DNA from: VGBK01 sp043810615
GTDB taxonomy: Bacteria > Actinomycetota > Acidimicrobiia > Spongiisociales > UBA11373
Reading direction: 5' to 3'
Length of the DNA stretch: 24,532 nucleotides
NCBI GenBank assembly: GCA_043810615.1
Contig: JBDROA010000067.1
Span: 1-24,532, forward strand
This document shows positions 7,560 to 15,008 of this stretch, piece by piece. Each line of letters begins with the position of its first letter. Position 1 is the first letter of the stretch. The notes below the pieces were generated by a model. It was given only the letters and a program-made list of their open reading frames with translations, did not search any database and had not been told where the DNA came from. The translations under genes were made by a program, and so were the position numbers.

Positions 7560-8017
7560 GCCCCACGGGCCGCGGGCCCGACGGCCCTGCCATTCAGTGC
7601 CTCCCCCAGGCCGCCGATGGCCTTGCGCCCCGGGCGGGCAAAGAGCGGCTTCATCAGGACGCCGAAGTAGCGCAGCGCCCCCTTCAGGGTGAAGTCGGCC
7701 CGGCACACCACCTGGGTACCGCCGCTCGTCATCTCCTCGAAGGAGATGGCGTCAACCGCCTCGACGGTGGCGACGAGGCCGCGCAACACGATCCGGGAGG
7801 GCGGGGTGTTCTCCATCACCTCGTCGGTCATGGGAACGACCCGCCCGGCGAAGGTGGCGCCGACCTCGTAGCGGGTGCCCACCCCACCGTCACCGGCTAC
7901 CCGCACCGACGAGCCGATGCCGGGATCCCACTCGGTGCCCTTGGTGAGACCGGCCATGCAAGCGAATACCTCCGGGCGAGGGCGAGGCGTGGCCACGATC
8001 TCCCGGATGGTGATCAT
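7145..8017 (-). CDS. SRPBCC / polyketide-cyclase-like protein, frame runs on over acdB
   Basis: Residues 1-140 look like a START/SRPBCC hydrophobic-ligand-binding fold: an opening strand MITIREIVATPRPRPEVFAC, the EWDPG motif common in this family, GTRYEV, IVLRG, FEEMTSGGTQVVCRADFTLKG, and a C-terminal helix with LRYFGVLMKPLF. The family usually ends near residue 145. Here the frame continues 150 residues more, antisense to acdB, with arginine/proline/serine-rich sequence that looks like shadow. A TGA lies one frame away at 7596-7594, exactly where the domain should end, next to a run of five Gs (minus strand). A one-base indel there (true mutation or assembly error) would restore a normal ~140-aa gene ending near 7594. 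ATG 8017 has GAGG upstream. Ligand and function are unknown. Confidence 0.6.
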   Translation of the reverse strand: MITIREIVATPRPRPEVFACMAGLTKGTEWDPGIGSSVRVAGDGGVGTRYEVGATFAGRVVPMTDEVMENTPPSRIVLRGLVATVEAVDAISFEEMTSGGTQVVCRADFTLKGALRYFGVLMKPLFARPGRKAIGGLGEALNGRAVGPAARGAQRSTIRASVTTGRAPARITGFRSISCTASWSRPMRPRPRSIPVSRPRSAAGIPRTASRMRRPRISSIMSRASSGSRGARRKATSPRVSVRIPPRPNMTQGPKSGSRTRPMASSRRPATISWTSNAPGRPARAAATAS

Positions 8018-8104
8018 GACCTCAGTGTGGGGCGGTGGGCCGCCCTACCCCAGGCGGCCGGCAAACCCTTCGTTCCCGAACTCGCCCCGCGACCGGAGTT
8101 GGTC

Positions 8105-8119
8105 TAGTTTGCCGCGCTT
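8105..8119 (+). promoter_or_regulatory. Putative -10 box for a leaderless MFS transcript
   Basis: TAGTTT at 8105-8110 is followed 9 bases later by the GTG start of the MFS gene, with no ribosome site between. It lies in the 102-base gap to the divergent SRPBCC gene. It is the same hexamer and nearly the same spacing as before acdA. Confidence 0.4.
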
Positions 8120-9331
8120 GTGAGCCTCGTCGAGGAGAACCCCCAACCGACCGAGGCCGCGATCGCGGCAGATGCCTCGTTTCGAAATGCCGGGGTGCTC
8201 ACCGTCGCCGCCGGGCACGCCGCCCACGACACCTACAGCGGCTTCCTGCCGGTCCTCCTCCCCTCCCTCGTGGAGCGCTTCGCCCTGAGCAACACTCAGG
8301 CCGGGTGGCTCTCCACCTTCACTCAGATTCCTTCGATCCTCCAGCCCGTCTTCGGCCACCTCGCCGACCGCCTGGCGCTGCGCTGGATCGTGATCCTGGC
8401 CCCGGCAGTCACCGCCACCCTGATGAGCCTGGCCGGCTGGGCGCCCACCTACGTCGTCCTCGCCCTGCTGCTTGCCACCGTGGGTGTTTCCAGCGCGGCT
8501 TTTCATGCCGTCGGGTCGGCCACCGCCGGGCGCCTGTCGGTGCAGCACCTGGGGCGGGGCCTGAGCCTGTGGATGGTGGGCGGCGAACTGGGGGCCGCCC
8601 TGGGGCCGATCATCGTGGCCGGCGCTCTGGCCCTGCACACCATCAAGGGGCTCGCCTGGCTCATGGTGTTGGGCTGGGCGGCCTCGTTCCTCCTCTACCG
8701 GCAACTGAGCCGGGCTCACCTGCACCCCGTGGCGGCCGCCGACCGGCCCCGGTTGCGCCACTCCCTGGGCCGGATGCGCCGGGTGATGCTGCTGATGGGG
8801 GCCCTGGTGGTGCTGCGCGCCATGGCGACGACCGCCCCCTGGGTCTTCGCCCCGCTCTTCCTGAAGGAGGAGGGGAGCGGCGGTTTCGTTGCCGGAGCCG
8901 CCGTCGCCCTGTTCCTGGCGGCCGGCATGGCCGGGACCCTGGGCGCCGGGTGGATCAGCGACCGGGTGGGCCGACGGGCGGTGCTGCTGTTCGGGGTGCT
9001 GGCCGGGCCGACGGGCCTGCTCCTGTTCACCCTCCTCCACGGCTGGGCCCGGTTCCCGTTCCTGGCCCTGGCCGGGGCGGCCCTGGTGTCCCTGCACCCG
9101 ATGTGCATGGCCCTGGTACAGGAGGCCTTCCCCGAGAGCCGCGGCCTGGCCAACGCCATCTACCTCTCGACGGCGTTCGTGATCTCCTCGGGAGCCGCCG
9201 TCGTGGTCGGCGCCCTCGGCGACAGCATGGGCCTGCGCGGGGCGTTCGTGGTGAGCGCCCTGGTCGCTTTCCTGAGCGTCCCCCTGATCCTGGTGCTGCC
9301 GGGGAAACGCAAGGTCGAGGTCCGGGCCTGA
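8120..9331 (+). CDS. MFS transporter, fosmidomycin-resistance (Fsr)-like
   Basis: An inner-membrane efflux carrier of 403 aa with about 12 hydrophobic segments in two halves. The first helix reads AGHAAHDTYSGFLPVLLPSL, close to the GH-x-x-x-D start of Fsr proteins. It is followed by ALSNTQAGWL, LQPVFGHLADR (the MFS loop 2-3 motif), SSAAFHAVGSATAGRLS, GRGLSLWMVGGELGAALGP and, in the second half, GAGWISDRVGRRAVL. These match the Fsr subfamily better than general drug exporters, but real substrate specificity is not readable. The start is GTG 8120, probably leaderless. It stands alone, divergent from the SRPBCC gene and convergent with the sigma-factor operon. Confidence 0.8.
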   Translation: MSLVEENPQPTEAAIAADASFRNAGVLTVAAGHAAHDTYSGFLPVLLPSLVERFALSNTQAGWLSTFTQIPSILQPVFGHLADRLALRWIVILAPAVTATLMSLAGWAPTYVVLALLLATVGVSSAAFHAVGSATAGRLSVQHLGRGLSLWMVGGELGAALGPIIVAGALALHTIKGLAWLMVLGWAASFLLYRQLSRAHLHPVAAADRPRLRHSLGRMRRVMLLMGALVVLRAMATTAPWVFAPLFLKEEGSGGFVAGAAVALFLAAGMAGTLGAGWISDRVGRRAVLLFGVLAGPTGLLLFTLLHGWARFPFLALAGAALVSLHPMCMALVQEAFPESRGLANAIYLSTAFVISSGAAVVVGALGDSMGLRGAFVVSALVAFLSVPLILVLPGKRKVEVRA

Positions 9332-9534
9332 GGTCCGGGCTGCCGACCGCATGAAGCCCTCGGGAGGATGATCTCCCCAGCTTCTGCCCGGGCTGCGAGC
9401 CGCGGGAGTCATCCGGCGACATCTCCCCCGCCTGGGCAGCGATGTGAAGATGCCACCTGAGCCGGCTCTCGGGTCGGAGTCTCCCAGGGAGGTCAGGGGG
9501 TCCCGAGGGGCAGTCGGACCTCCATGAAGGTCTT

Positions 9535-9566
9535 GCCTGCTCGCCTCCTTTGCCCGCCGAGCAGGC
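9535..9566. terminator. Stem-loop between convergent genes
   Basis: GCCTGCTCG at 9535-9543 and CGAGCAGGC at 9558-9566 form a perfect 9-bp stem with a 14-base loop. It lies in the 257-base gap between the MFS stop (9331) and the stop of the membrane protein (9589), 22 bases past the latter. No U-run follows on either strand, so it is a weak intrinsic terminator at best and could serve both directions. I see no gene in the rest of 9332-9588. Confidence 0.45.
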
Positions 9567-9588
9567 GTTCGTTCTGGGGGGCCCTCGG

Positions 9589-10473
9589 TCAGTGCTCTGG
9601 GCTGCTGCAGTAGGCGGCGGTCATCGGATCGGCGGTGGCCATGTCGCCAAGCTGGGAGGCGAGGAAGCCTGCGCACACGATGGCATCTGCATGACCGGTT
9701 TGCCGATTGGTGGCGTCGAGTGCGGCCACGGTCACGACCATGCCCGTGTCCTCAGGGTCGTAGTTGAGGGCAAAGGCCGAGAACCCAAGACCTGCCTCTG
9801 AGCCAAACGGCTGGAGAACGTGGCGTTCGCCTGAGGCATAGATGAGCTCGACTGCAGTGACTTCTGGGCCCACTAGGCCGTAGATGCTCGCCGGCCCGTA
9901 TGCGGTGACCTCAGCATCGTCCTGCGTTCCTCCGATCGGACGGGAGTAGACCGGCGACTGGGAATCCACGTCCAGGATTCCTGGCACCTTCCACTCCGAC
10001 GGTGTCCGGCAGTCGGCGGCGCCTCCATGGGGGCCGGAGCTGACGAGTTCGAACTCGAAGCAGGCTTGCCCTTGGTACAGCCCGGCACGCATCCGCCACT
10101 CATCGGTCGTGCGGTTGATGATGATTGCGGTGGGGTCGTACAGCGCTGCCAGGCCGGGCTCGCCGTTGGCGAGCCACTCATCCACCTGGGCGGACTCCTC
10201 GGGCGACAGCGCTGGGTTCTGGTCCGAGGTGAAGGGAATCGTGGTCGGCGTCTCGTCGCCGCCGGTCGCCACCAGCGTGTCATCCCGGCCGGCGAGGAGC
10301 AGTGAACTCACCGTGAGCAGGCCGGCGAGCAGGGCGACACCGAGAGTTCCCCGGACGATGCGGCCGGTTCGTGCCTGGCGTGAGACGGCTTCTGCAGGCC
10401 GGGTCGGGGCTTCGCCGACTCGGTGACGAACCGCCTCACTGGCGTGATCAAGCTTCTCATCGAGGGTTCTCAT
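9589..10473 (-). CDS. Single-pass membrane protein, probable partner of the sigma factor
   Basis: A 294-aa protein with a charged cytoplasmic N-terminus (residues 1-42, MRTLDEKLDHASEAV), one membrane segment (about 43-62, TLGVALLAGLLTVSSLLLAG) and a ~230-residue outer domain. The outer domain contains two cysteine pairs (ACFEF and ADCRT; IVCAG and YCSSP). It starts with ATG inside the stop of the sigma gene (ATGA), so the two are translationally coupled. This is the usual position and topology of an anti-sigma factor. However, the short cytoplasmic part has no HxxxCxxC zinc motif and I cannot match it to RskA or RsiW families. Anti-sigma function is therefore inferred from context only. More A and T appear at third codon positions than in the flanking operons. 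Confidence 0.7.
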   Translation of the reverse strand: MRTLDEKLDHASEAVRHRVGEAPTRPAEAVSRQARTGRIVRGTLGVALLAGLLTVSSLLLAGRDDTLVATGGDETPTTIPFTSDQNPALSPEESAQVDEWLANGEPGLAALYDPTAIIINRTTDEWRMRAGLYQGQACFEFELVSSGPHGGAADCRTPSEWKVPGILDVDSQSPVYSRPIGGTQDDAEVTAYGPASIYGLVGPEVTAVELIYASGERHVLQPFGSEAGLGFSAFALNYDPEDTGMVVTVAALDATNRQTGHADAIVCAGFLASQLGDMATADPMTAAYCSSPEH

Positions 10474-11000
10474 GGCGACTCCTTGTCGGCCAGCCGGCGG
10501 GCCAGGGTCTCCCTGCCACGTCGGAGGTGCGTGCGCACCGTGTTCTCTGTGCACCCCAGGATGCGGGCGATGTCGACGACGTCCTGCCCGTCCAGGTAAC
10601 GCAAGGCGACCACCTGGGCCTGACGGGCGGGAAGGTGGCGAACCTCTTGCCAGACCAGTTCCGACTCGTCGTCCAGCGGTGCGATTGTGTGGCGGCCCTC
10701 ACCGATCCGGAGCAGGGCCCGCGCTTCGGCTCCTCGTCGGCGGAGCCACGACATCGCCTTGTTGGCCACCACTCGGCGGATCCAGGCGCCCGGGTCGTCG
10801 TATGTGGATACCTGCTCCCAGCGGCGGTAGGCGGCCACAAAGGCCTCCTGGGCCAGGTCCTCAGCACCTGACCGGCTTCCGGACAGCACATACGCCAGAC
10901 CCATGACGGCTCGCCGTTCCCTTGCGTAGAACGATTCGAAGTCCTGTTGGAAGGACGGCCCGTTTCGGACCATTGCCTCGGCCTCTAGGTCGATGGCCAC
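10470..11000 (-). CDS. ECF-type RNA polymerase sigma factor (SigE-like family)
   Basis: An extracytoplasmic-function sigma factor that redirects RNA polymerase. Region 2: FESFYARERRAVMGLAYVLSG, AEDLAQEAFVAAYRRWEQV and PGAWIRRVVANKAMSWLRRR (core binding and -10 recognition). Region 4 ends the 176-aa protein: LPARQAQVVALRYLDGQDV, then the helix-turn-helix DIARILGCTENTVRTHLRRG for the -35. I chose GTG 11000 because AGGAGG (11015-11010) is 9 bases before it; GTG 11048 and ATG 10973 are also in frame. The membrane protein follows with an ATGA overlap. It is divergent from the DUF222-HNH gene. No autoregulatory GGAAC-type promoter was found facing it. Confidence 0.9.
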   Translation of the reverse strand: MAIDLEAEAMVRNGPSFQQDFESFYARERRAVMGLAYVLSGSRSGAEDLAQEAFVAAYRRWEQVSTYDDPGAWIRRVVANKAMSWLRRRGAEARALLRIGEGRHTIAPLDDESELVWQEVRHLPARQAQVVALRYLDGQDVVDIARILGCTENTVRTHLRRGRETLARRLADKESP

Positions 11001-11381
11001 ATCCCCCGCCCTCCTGCCCAGGGAGGCCTGTCGATGGGTAACACGCACGACGGGCCTGGTTCTGTGACACGGGGCGCCGACCTACAAGGGACGCCATCAG
11101 ACTGGCACAGGCGCAGGGGCCTGGCGACGGGCTTAGGAGGAAAGGTCTGGCGCGGAGACGGTCCCCCCTGTGCCGAGGCGGGGCCGGAGCCGGAACTCGA
11201 CCCTGGTGATGTTCTCGAGGGGGTCCCCGAGGGATTCCTGACATAGCCATCCCCTGGAGTGGCTGTACCTCACCTAGTCGCTCGGAGCCACGATCAGGCC
11301 CGCCTCCTCCCCGGAACCCGGCTGCTTCCTCAGCGTCGGTTGACGACCCGGAAGGGTCATACCCACTTGATAGGGTGAGTT
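11001..11381. other. Intergenic region between sigma factor and HNH gene
   Basis: A 381-base gap between divergent genes, the longest gene-free stretch in the window. It holds the sigma ribosome site (11010-11015), an ECF-like promoter candidate (11313-11337), a GACCC-GGAA-GGGTC stem at 11345-11358 and the hairpin reaching the HNH start. From about 11030 to 11300 I see no convincing ORF, tRNA or structured RNA; small frames there lack coding-like composition. Confidence 0.5.
11313..11337 (+). promoter_or_regulatory. Candidate ECF-sigma promoter (GGAACC-N15-CGTC)
   Basis: GGAACC at 11313-11318 and CGTC at 11334-11337 with a 15-base spacer match the general ECF promoter pattern seen in actinobacteria. 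It points at the DUF222-HNH gene (start 11382), about 38 bases beyond the predicted transcript start. A second option is TAGGGT at 11371-11376, a TANNNT box 5 bases from the GTG. Whether the adjacent sigma factor uses this site is inference. Confidence 0.35.
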
Positions 11382-12503
11382 GTGACCATCCAAGCCGGGC
11401 GATCGGGCCTCTCCGATCAAGTCGACACCGTGCCGGTCGACTGGCTCGCCGACTGCGAACTGGTGCCGGAGCTACAGCGCCTTCGCCGCCTCATCGCCCG
11501 AGCCGAGGCTCGAGCGGCGCAGGTCGTCGCCGCAGCGCATCACCGTGGGCTGCCGGATGCACAGGGTTCCGGTTCCCCCACCTCCTGGCTCATTGCGGCG
11601 ACGGGCGATCCGCCCGCGGTGTGCCGGAGCCGCCTGCGGGTCGCCCTCTCCTTGCGGCACATGCCGGTGACGAGGGAAGCGTTCTCCCAGGGGGAACTGT
11701 CCGAGCCCAGGGTGCGGCTGCTGGCCGACGCCCGGGAATTCTCTCCCGGCAACTTCTCCAGGGACGAACGGCTCCTGGTCTCCCAGGCTCGTTCCCTGTC
11801 TGCCCGGGTGCTCCCTCTGGCCTTGACACATTGGCGCCGCCTGGCCGACCCCGACGGGGCCGTGGCGGACGCCGGGAAAGCCTTCGAGCGACGCCGGCTC
11901 TGCGTGTCGGCGACCTGGGCGGGGATGGTTCGCCTGGACGGCGACAGCGATCCGGAATCAGGCCAAGTGCTCCTGAAGGCCATCGGCTCGCTGGCCGAAC
12001 CCTGGGCCCTGGATCGGGACGACCCGCGGAGCCCACAACAGCGCCGAGCCGACGCGCTGGTCGAGATCTGCCGCCGCCACCTCGATGGCGGCGATGCCCC
12101 GCGGCAGGGCGGTGTCAAGGCGCATCTCACCCTCACCGTCTCCCTGCAGGACCTGCAGGGAGACGGAGTGGTCGACATGGGGGCGGGGCCGATCACCGCC
12201 GAGGCCGCGAGAAGACTCGCCTGCGACGCTGAGCTGACCAGCATCGTCTTGGACGCTGCGGGCCGGCCCGTCGGGGTGGGTCACACCAGCCGGATCGTGC
12301 CCGCCGCGTTGCGCAAGGCCCTGGTCCTTCGAGACCGAACCTGCGCTCATCCCGGATGTCACCGGCCCGCCGGCTGGTGCGACGCCCACCACATCCACCA
12401 CTGGGCACGAGGCGGGAGCACGACCCTGGCCAACTTGCGACTGTTGTGCCGGCGGCACCATCGCGCCGCCCACGACCACAACCCCTACCCGCACCGCGAA
12501 TGA
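11382..12503 (+). CDS. DUF222 / 13E12-repeat HNH endonuclease-domain protein (copy 1)
   Basis: A 373-aa protein of the large actinobacterial DUF222-HNH family (mycobacterial REP13E12 relatives), likely a DNA endonuclease of unknown role. The DUF222 part (about residues 30-270) has ATGDPPAVCRSRLRVA, MPVTREAFSQGELSEPRVRLLADA, RRADALVEICRRH and ITAEAARRLACDA. The C-terminal HNH domain has DRTCAHPGCHRPAGWCDAHH, IHHWARGGST, LANLRLLCRRHHRA: cysteine zinc ligands and the HH...N...H catalytic pattern are intact. It starts with GTG 11382, whose codon sits in a possible hairpin. It converges on rimM with a 30-base gap. A second copy lies at 20394-21521. Family members are often multicopy and mobile, but no terminal repeats or target duplications were seen. 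Confidence 0.88.
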   Translation: MTIQAGRSGLSDQVDTVPVDWLADCELVPELQRLRRLIARAEARAAQVVAAAHHRGLPDAQGSGSPTSWLIAATGDPPAVCRSRLRVALSLRHMPVTREAFSQGELSEPRVRLLADAREFSPGNFSRDERLLVSQARSLSARVLPLALTHWRRLADPDGAVADAGKAFERRRLCVSATWAGMVRLDGDSDPESGQVLLKAIGSLAEPWALDRDDPRSPQQRRADALVEICRRHLDGGDAPRQGGVKAHLTLTVSLQDLQGDGVVDMGAGPITAEAARRLACDAELTSIVLDAAGRPVGVGHTSRIVPAALRKALVLRDRTCAHPGCHRPAGWCDAHHIHHWARGGSTTLANLRLLCRRHHRAAHDHNPYPHRE

Positions 12504-12533
12504 GTCGCCGGTCTCGCGACGCGCCGCCGTCCC

Positions 12534-13019
12534 TCAACCCGGGAACAGTCCCTCCGGGGGGTCGATCAAGATGCGGCCGTCCTCGGGGTCACCCACGATC
12601 TCCGCGACGAAGGGCACTTGCACCGCGTCGCCCGACGGGGTGGTGACCACCAGGCGGTCCTGGAAACCACCAGTGACGACTTCGGCGACCCGGCCCAGCA
12701 CCGCTCCCGCAGGCGTCACCGCTTCCAGGCCCACCAGATCCGACGACCAGAATTCGCCTTCCTCCAGGGACCGACGGTCGGCGGCGTCTCCGGTCAGCAC
12801 CACACCCCGCAGCGCCTCGGCGGCGTTGCGGTCGGTGACACCGGCGAAGCCGACGATCAGGCCCCGGTCGCGGAGAGGACGGGAGGAACACACCTCGAGC
12901 TCGCGCTCGCCCGCCCGCAAGATGGAGCCGCTCTCGAAGTCCCCCGGGTGGTCGCCTTCCAGGAGCACGGTGACCTCCCCCCGCACCCCGTGGGGCCGGC
13001 CCACCCGGCCCACTGCCAC
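12534..13019 (-). CDS. rimM: Ribosome maturation factor RimM
   Basis: Assists assembly of the 30S subunit head, binding S19. The N-terminal domain begins VAVGRVGRPHGVRGEVTV, the family hallmark, with LIVGFAGVTDRNAAEALRG further on. The C-terminal PRC-barrel domain has EGEFWSSDLVGLEAVT, LGRVAEVVTGGFQDRLVV and VPFVAEIV before the short tail DPPEGLF. I take GTG 13019, seven bases after the khpA stop, giving 161 aa; an in-frame TTG at 13043 would overlap khpA and adds no conserved residues. It is last in ffh-rpsP-khpA-rimM. trmD and rplS, which normally follow, are not here; the next gene is the convergent HNH protein. Confidence 0.93.
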   Translation of the reverse strand: MAVGRVGRPHGVRGEVTVLLEGDHPGDFESGSILRAGERELEVCSSRPLRDRGLIVGFAGVTDRNAAEALRGVVLTGDAADRRSLEEGEFWSSDLVGLEAVTPAGAVLGRVAEVVTGGFQDRLVVTTPSGDAVQVPFVAEIVGDPEDGRILIDPPEGLFPG

Positions 13020-13026
13020 CCGCCCG

Positions 13027-13275
13027 TCAGTCGACGAACTCAACCCCGGCCTGGATGCCCTCTTCGTCCCCGGCGGCCTGTGCCAGCACGCGGAAGGCGT
13101 TGGCCACCCGGCCGCGCCGGCCGATGACCCGGCCCATGTCGCGCTTGGCGGTGCGCACCTCGGCGAGGATCCGGTTGGGCCCCTCGTCGATCATCTCGAC
13201 CCGGACGGCCTCCGGTTCCTCGGCGATGGCCCTGGCGACGTAGGTGACCACCCGCTCGACAATCTCGCCTTTCAC
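13027..13275 (-). CDS. khpA: KH-domain RNA-binding protein (KhpA/YlqC)
   Basis: A small single-KH RNA-binding protein (82 aa) of the KhpA family, which in other bacteria pairs with KhpB/Jag and affects cell division and RNA metabolism. It begins VERVVTYVARAIAEEPEAVRV, and the KH core with the GxxG loop is RDMGRVIGRRGRVANAFRVL. The start is GTG 13275-13273, overlapping the rpsP stop as GTGA. Position between rpsP and rimM is the usual one for this gene in Gram-positive bacteria. Confidence 0.92.
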   Translation of the reverse strand: MKGEIVERVVTYVARAIAEEPEAVRVEMIDEGPNRILAEVRTAKRDMGRVIGRRGRVANAFRVLAQAAGDEEGIQAGVEFVD

Positions 13276-13655
13276 GACTCCTCCTCGGGGGCCTCGCCGG
13301 CCCCCTCATCGGCGGCGGCCTCCAGCTGCGCCTCCTCGCCCACCACGTGGATGCGGGCGTCCTTGATGCGAAGGGGGGCCGTGCCTGCCGTGGCCACAGG
13401 AGCCGCCGGGGCGGTCAGCACGCCGGCCACCTCGAGCAAGCGGCGAACCGGCTCGGAGGGCTGGGCGCCGTGCTGCAGCCAGTACGAAGCCCGCTCCTGG
13501 TCGATCTCGATGAGCGAGGGCTCCTGGAGGGGGTCGTAACGGCCGATCTGCTCGATGTAGCGGCCGTCCCGGGGAGCGCGCCCGTCGGCGACGATCACGC
13601 GGTAGCTCGGCTGCTTCTTCTTGCCCGTCCTGGTCAGGCGGATCCTCACCGCCAT
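13272..13655 (-). CDS. rpsP: 30S ribosomal protein S16
   Basis: Small-subunit ribosomal protein needed for 16S rRNA folding. The first ~80 residues are classical S16: MAVRIRLTRTGKKKQPSYRV, DGRAPRDGRYIEQIGRYDP, and GAQPSEPVRRLLEVAGV. The 127-aa length includes an acidic, alanine/glutamate-rich C-terminal tail (AAADEGAGEAPEEES), typical of high-GC actinobacteria and longer than in E. coli (82 aa). ATG 13655 lies 3 bases after the ffh stop, so it is co-transcribed with ffh. Confidence 0.97.
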   Translation of the reverse strand: MAVRIRLTRTGKKKQPSYRVIVADGRAPRDGRYIEQIGRYDPLQEPSLIEIDQERASYWLQHGAQPSEPVRRLLEVAGVLTAPAAPVATAGTAPLRIKDARIHVVGEEAQLEAAADEGAGEAPEEES

Positions 13656-13658
13656 GCG

Positions 13659-14999
13659 TCACCTCTTCTTCTTCATCCTCCGCCCCGGCAGGGCGAGCCC
13701 GGGTATGGGGCTTCGGCCCTCGGCTAACGCCTTCATCATCCGCTGCGACTCGCCGAACTGGCGCAGCAACTCGTTCACCTGTTGCGGGCTGGTGCCCGAC
13801 CCGGCGGCAATACGCCGGCGGCGGCTACCGTCGATGAGCTTCGGGCTCTGCCGCTCCCCTGAGGTCATGGAGCGGATGATGGCCTCTGCCCGCGACAGGG
13901 CTCCGTCGGACAGATCGGCAGAACCGAGCGCCGACGCGGCGCCGGGGAGCATACCAAGCAATTGCCCCAGAGACCCCATCCGCCGCACCTGCTGCAGTTG
14001 GCCGAGGAAGTCCTCGAAGGTGAAGGAGGCGCTGAGCATCTTCTGCGCCACCGCCTCGGCCTGCTCCCGATCCCAGGTTGCCTCGGCCTTTTCGATCAGG
14101 GTGAGCACGTCGCCCATGCCCAGGAGACGCGACGCCATGCGCTCCGGGTGGAACACTTCGAGGCCGTCGAGGCCCTCCCCCACCCCGACGAACTTGATGG
14201 GCCGCCCGGTCACCTCGCGGGCCGAGATGGCCGCCCCGCCCCGGGCGTCGCCGTCGAGCTTGGAGAAGACCAGGCCGGTCACCTCGGTGCGCTCCAGGAA
14301 GCCCCGAGCCACGTTCACCGCGTCCTGGCCGGTCATGGCGTCCACCACCAGCAGCACCTCGTCGGGCTCCACCGCCTTGCGCACCGCCGCCAGCTCGGCC
14401 ATCAGAGGTTCGTCGATCTGCAGGCGCCCGGCGGTGTCCACGATCACCACGTCGCATCCCAGCTCCCCGGCCCGCTTCAGAGCGGCCTTGGCCAGGCGGG
14501 GCGGGGTGGAGGAGCGTTCGGCATGCACCGGCACGCCGGCGCGAGCCCCCAGCGCCTCCAGTTGCTCCACCGCGGCGGGGCGCTGCAGGTCGGCCGCCAC
14601 CAGCAACGGGTGCTTGCCCGACGACTTCAGGCGCCACGCCAGCTTGGCGGCGGTGGTGGTCTTGCCCGAGCCCTGCAGGCCCACCATGAGGATGCGCAGC
14701 GGGGGAACGCGGGCCGGGGCCAGGGGAGCCGCCTCCCGTCCCAGGGTGGTGATCAACTCCTCGTGAACGATCTTCACCACCTGTTGGCCCGGCGTCAGGC
14801 TGCCCGTCACCTCGGCGCCCACGGCGCGGGCCCGCACCCGCTCCAGGAACGACCGGGTGACGCCCACGTTGACGTCGGCCTCCAGCAGGGCGAGGCGCAC
14901 CTCGCGCAGCGCGGCGTCCACGTCGGCCTCGCCCAGCCGGCCGCGGCTACGGAGGCGCTCGAACACCGAGCCGAGGCGAGAGGTGAGGGACTCGAACAC
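13659..14999 (-). CDS. ffh: Signal recognition particle GTPase Ffh
   Basis: Binds 4.5S/scRNA and the signal sequence of nascent membrane proteins and delivers ribosomes to FtsY. N domain VFESLTSRLGSVFERLRSRG; G domain with GLQGSGKTTTAAKLA (P-loop), AADLQRPAAVEQL, VDTAGRLQIDEPLM, LVVDAMTGQDA, SKLDGDARGGAAIS and KFVGVGE. The methionine-rich M domain has RRMGSLGQLLGMLPG, SMTSGERQSPKLIDGSRRRRIA (RNA-binding) and a basic end GRRMKKKR. I place the start at GTG 14999, where FESL homology begins; the minus-strand box TACCCT (15014-15009) is 9 bases upstream, suggesting a leaderless message. An ATG at 15026 gives 9 more residues (455 aa in all) but has no ribosome site. Confidence 0.96.
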   Translation of the reverse strand: MFESLTSRLGSVFERLRSRGRLGEADVDAALREVRLALLEADVNVGVTRSFLERVRARAVGAEVTGSLTPGQQVVKIVHEELITTLGREAAPLAPARVPPLRILMVGLQGSGKTTTAAKLAWRLKSSGKHPLLVAADLQRPAAVEQLEALGARAGVPVHAERSSTPPRLAKAALKRAGELGCDVVIVDTAGRLQIDEPLMAELAAVRKAVEPDEVLLVVDAMTGQDAVNVARGFLERTEVTGLVFSKLDGDARGGAAISAREVTGRPIKFVGVGEGLDGLEVFHPERMASRLLGMGDVLTLIEKAEATWDREQAEAVAQKMLSASFTFEDFLGQLQQVRRMGSLGQLLGMLPGAASALGSADLSDGALSRAEAIIRSMTSGERQSPKLIDGSRRRRIAAGSGTSPQQVNELLRQFGESQRMMKALAEGRSPIPGLALPGRRMKKKR

Positions 15000-15008
15000 G
15001 CCGGGCGC

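Noticed and set aside
8045..9676. 543-codon minus-strand frame over the MFS gene
   Set aside because: Low-complexity Gln/Gly/His-rich antisense of a membrane-protein gene; no start signal.
11210..11240. GGAATC-N15-CGAG on the minus strand as an autoregulatory sigma promoter
   Set aside because: Too weak a match to ECF consensus and over 200 bases from the sigma start.
13020..13043. TTG start for rimM overlapping khpA
   Set aside because: Adds eight non-conserved residues; the GTG at 13019 begins directly at the RimM motif.
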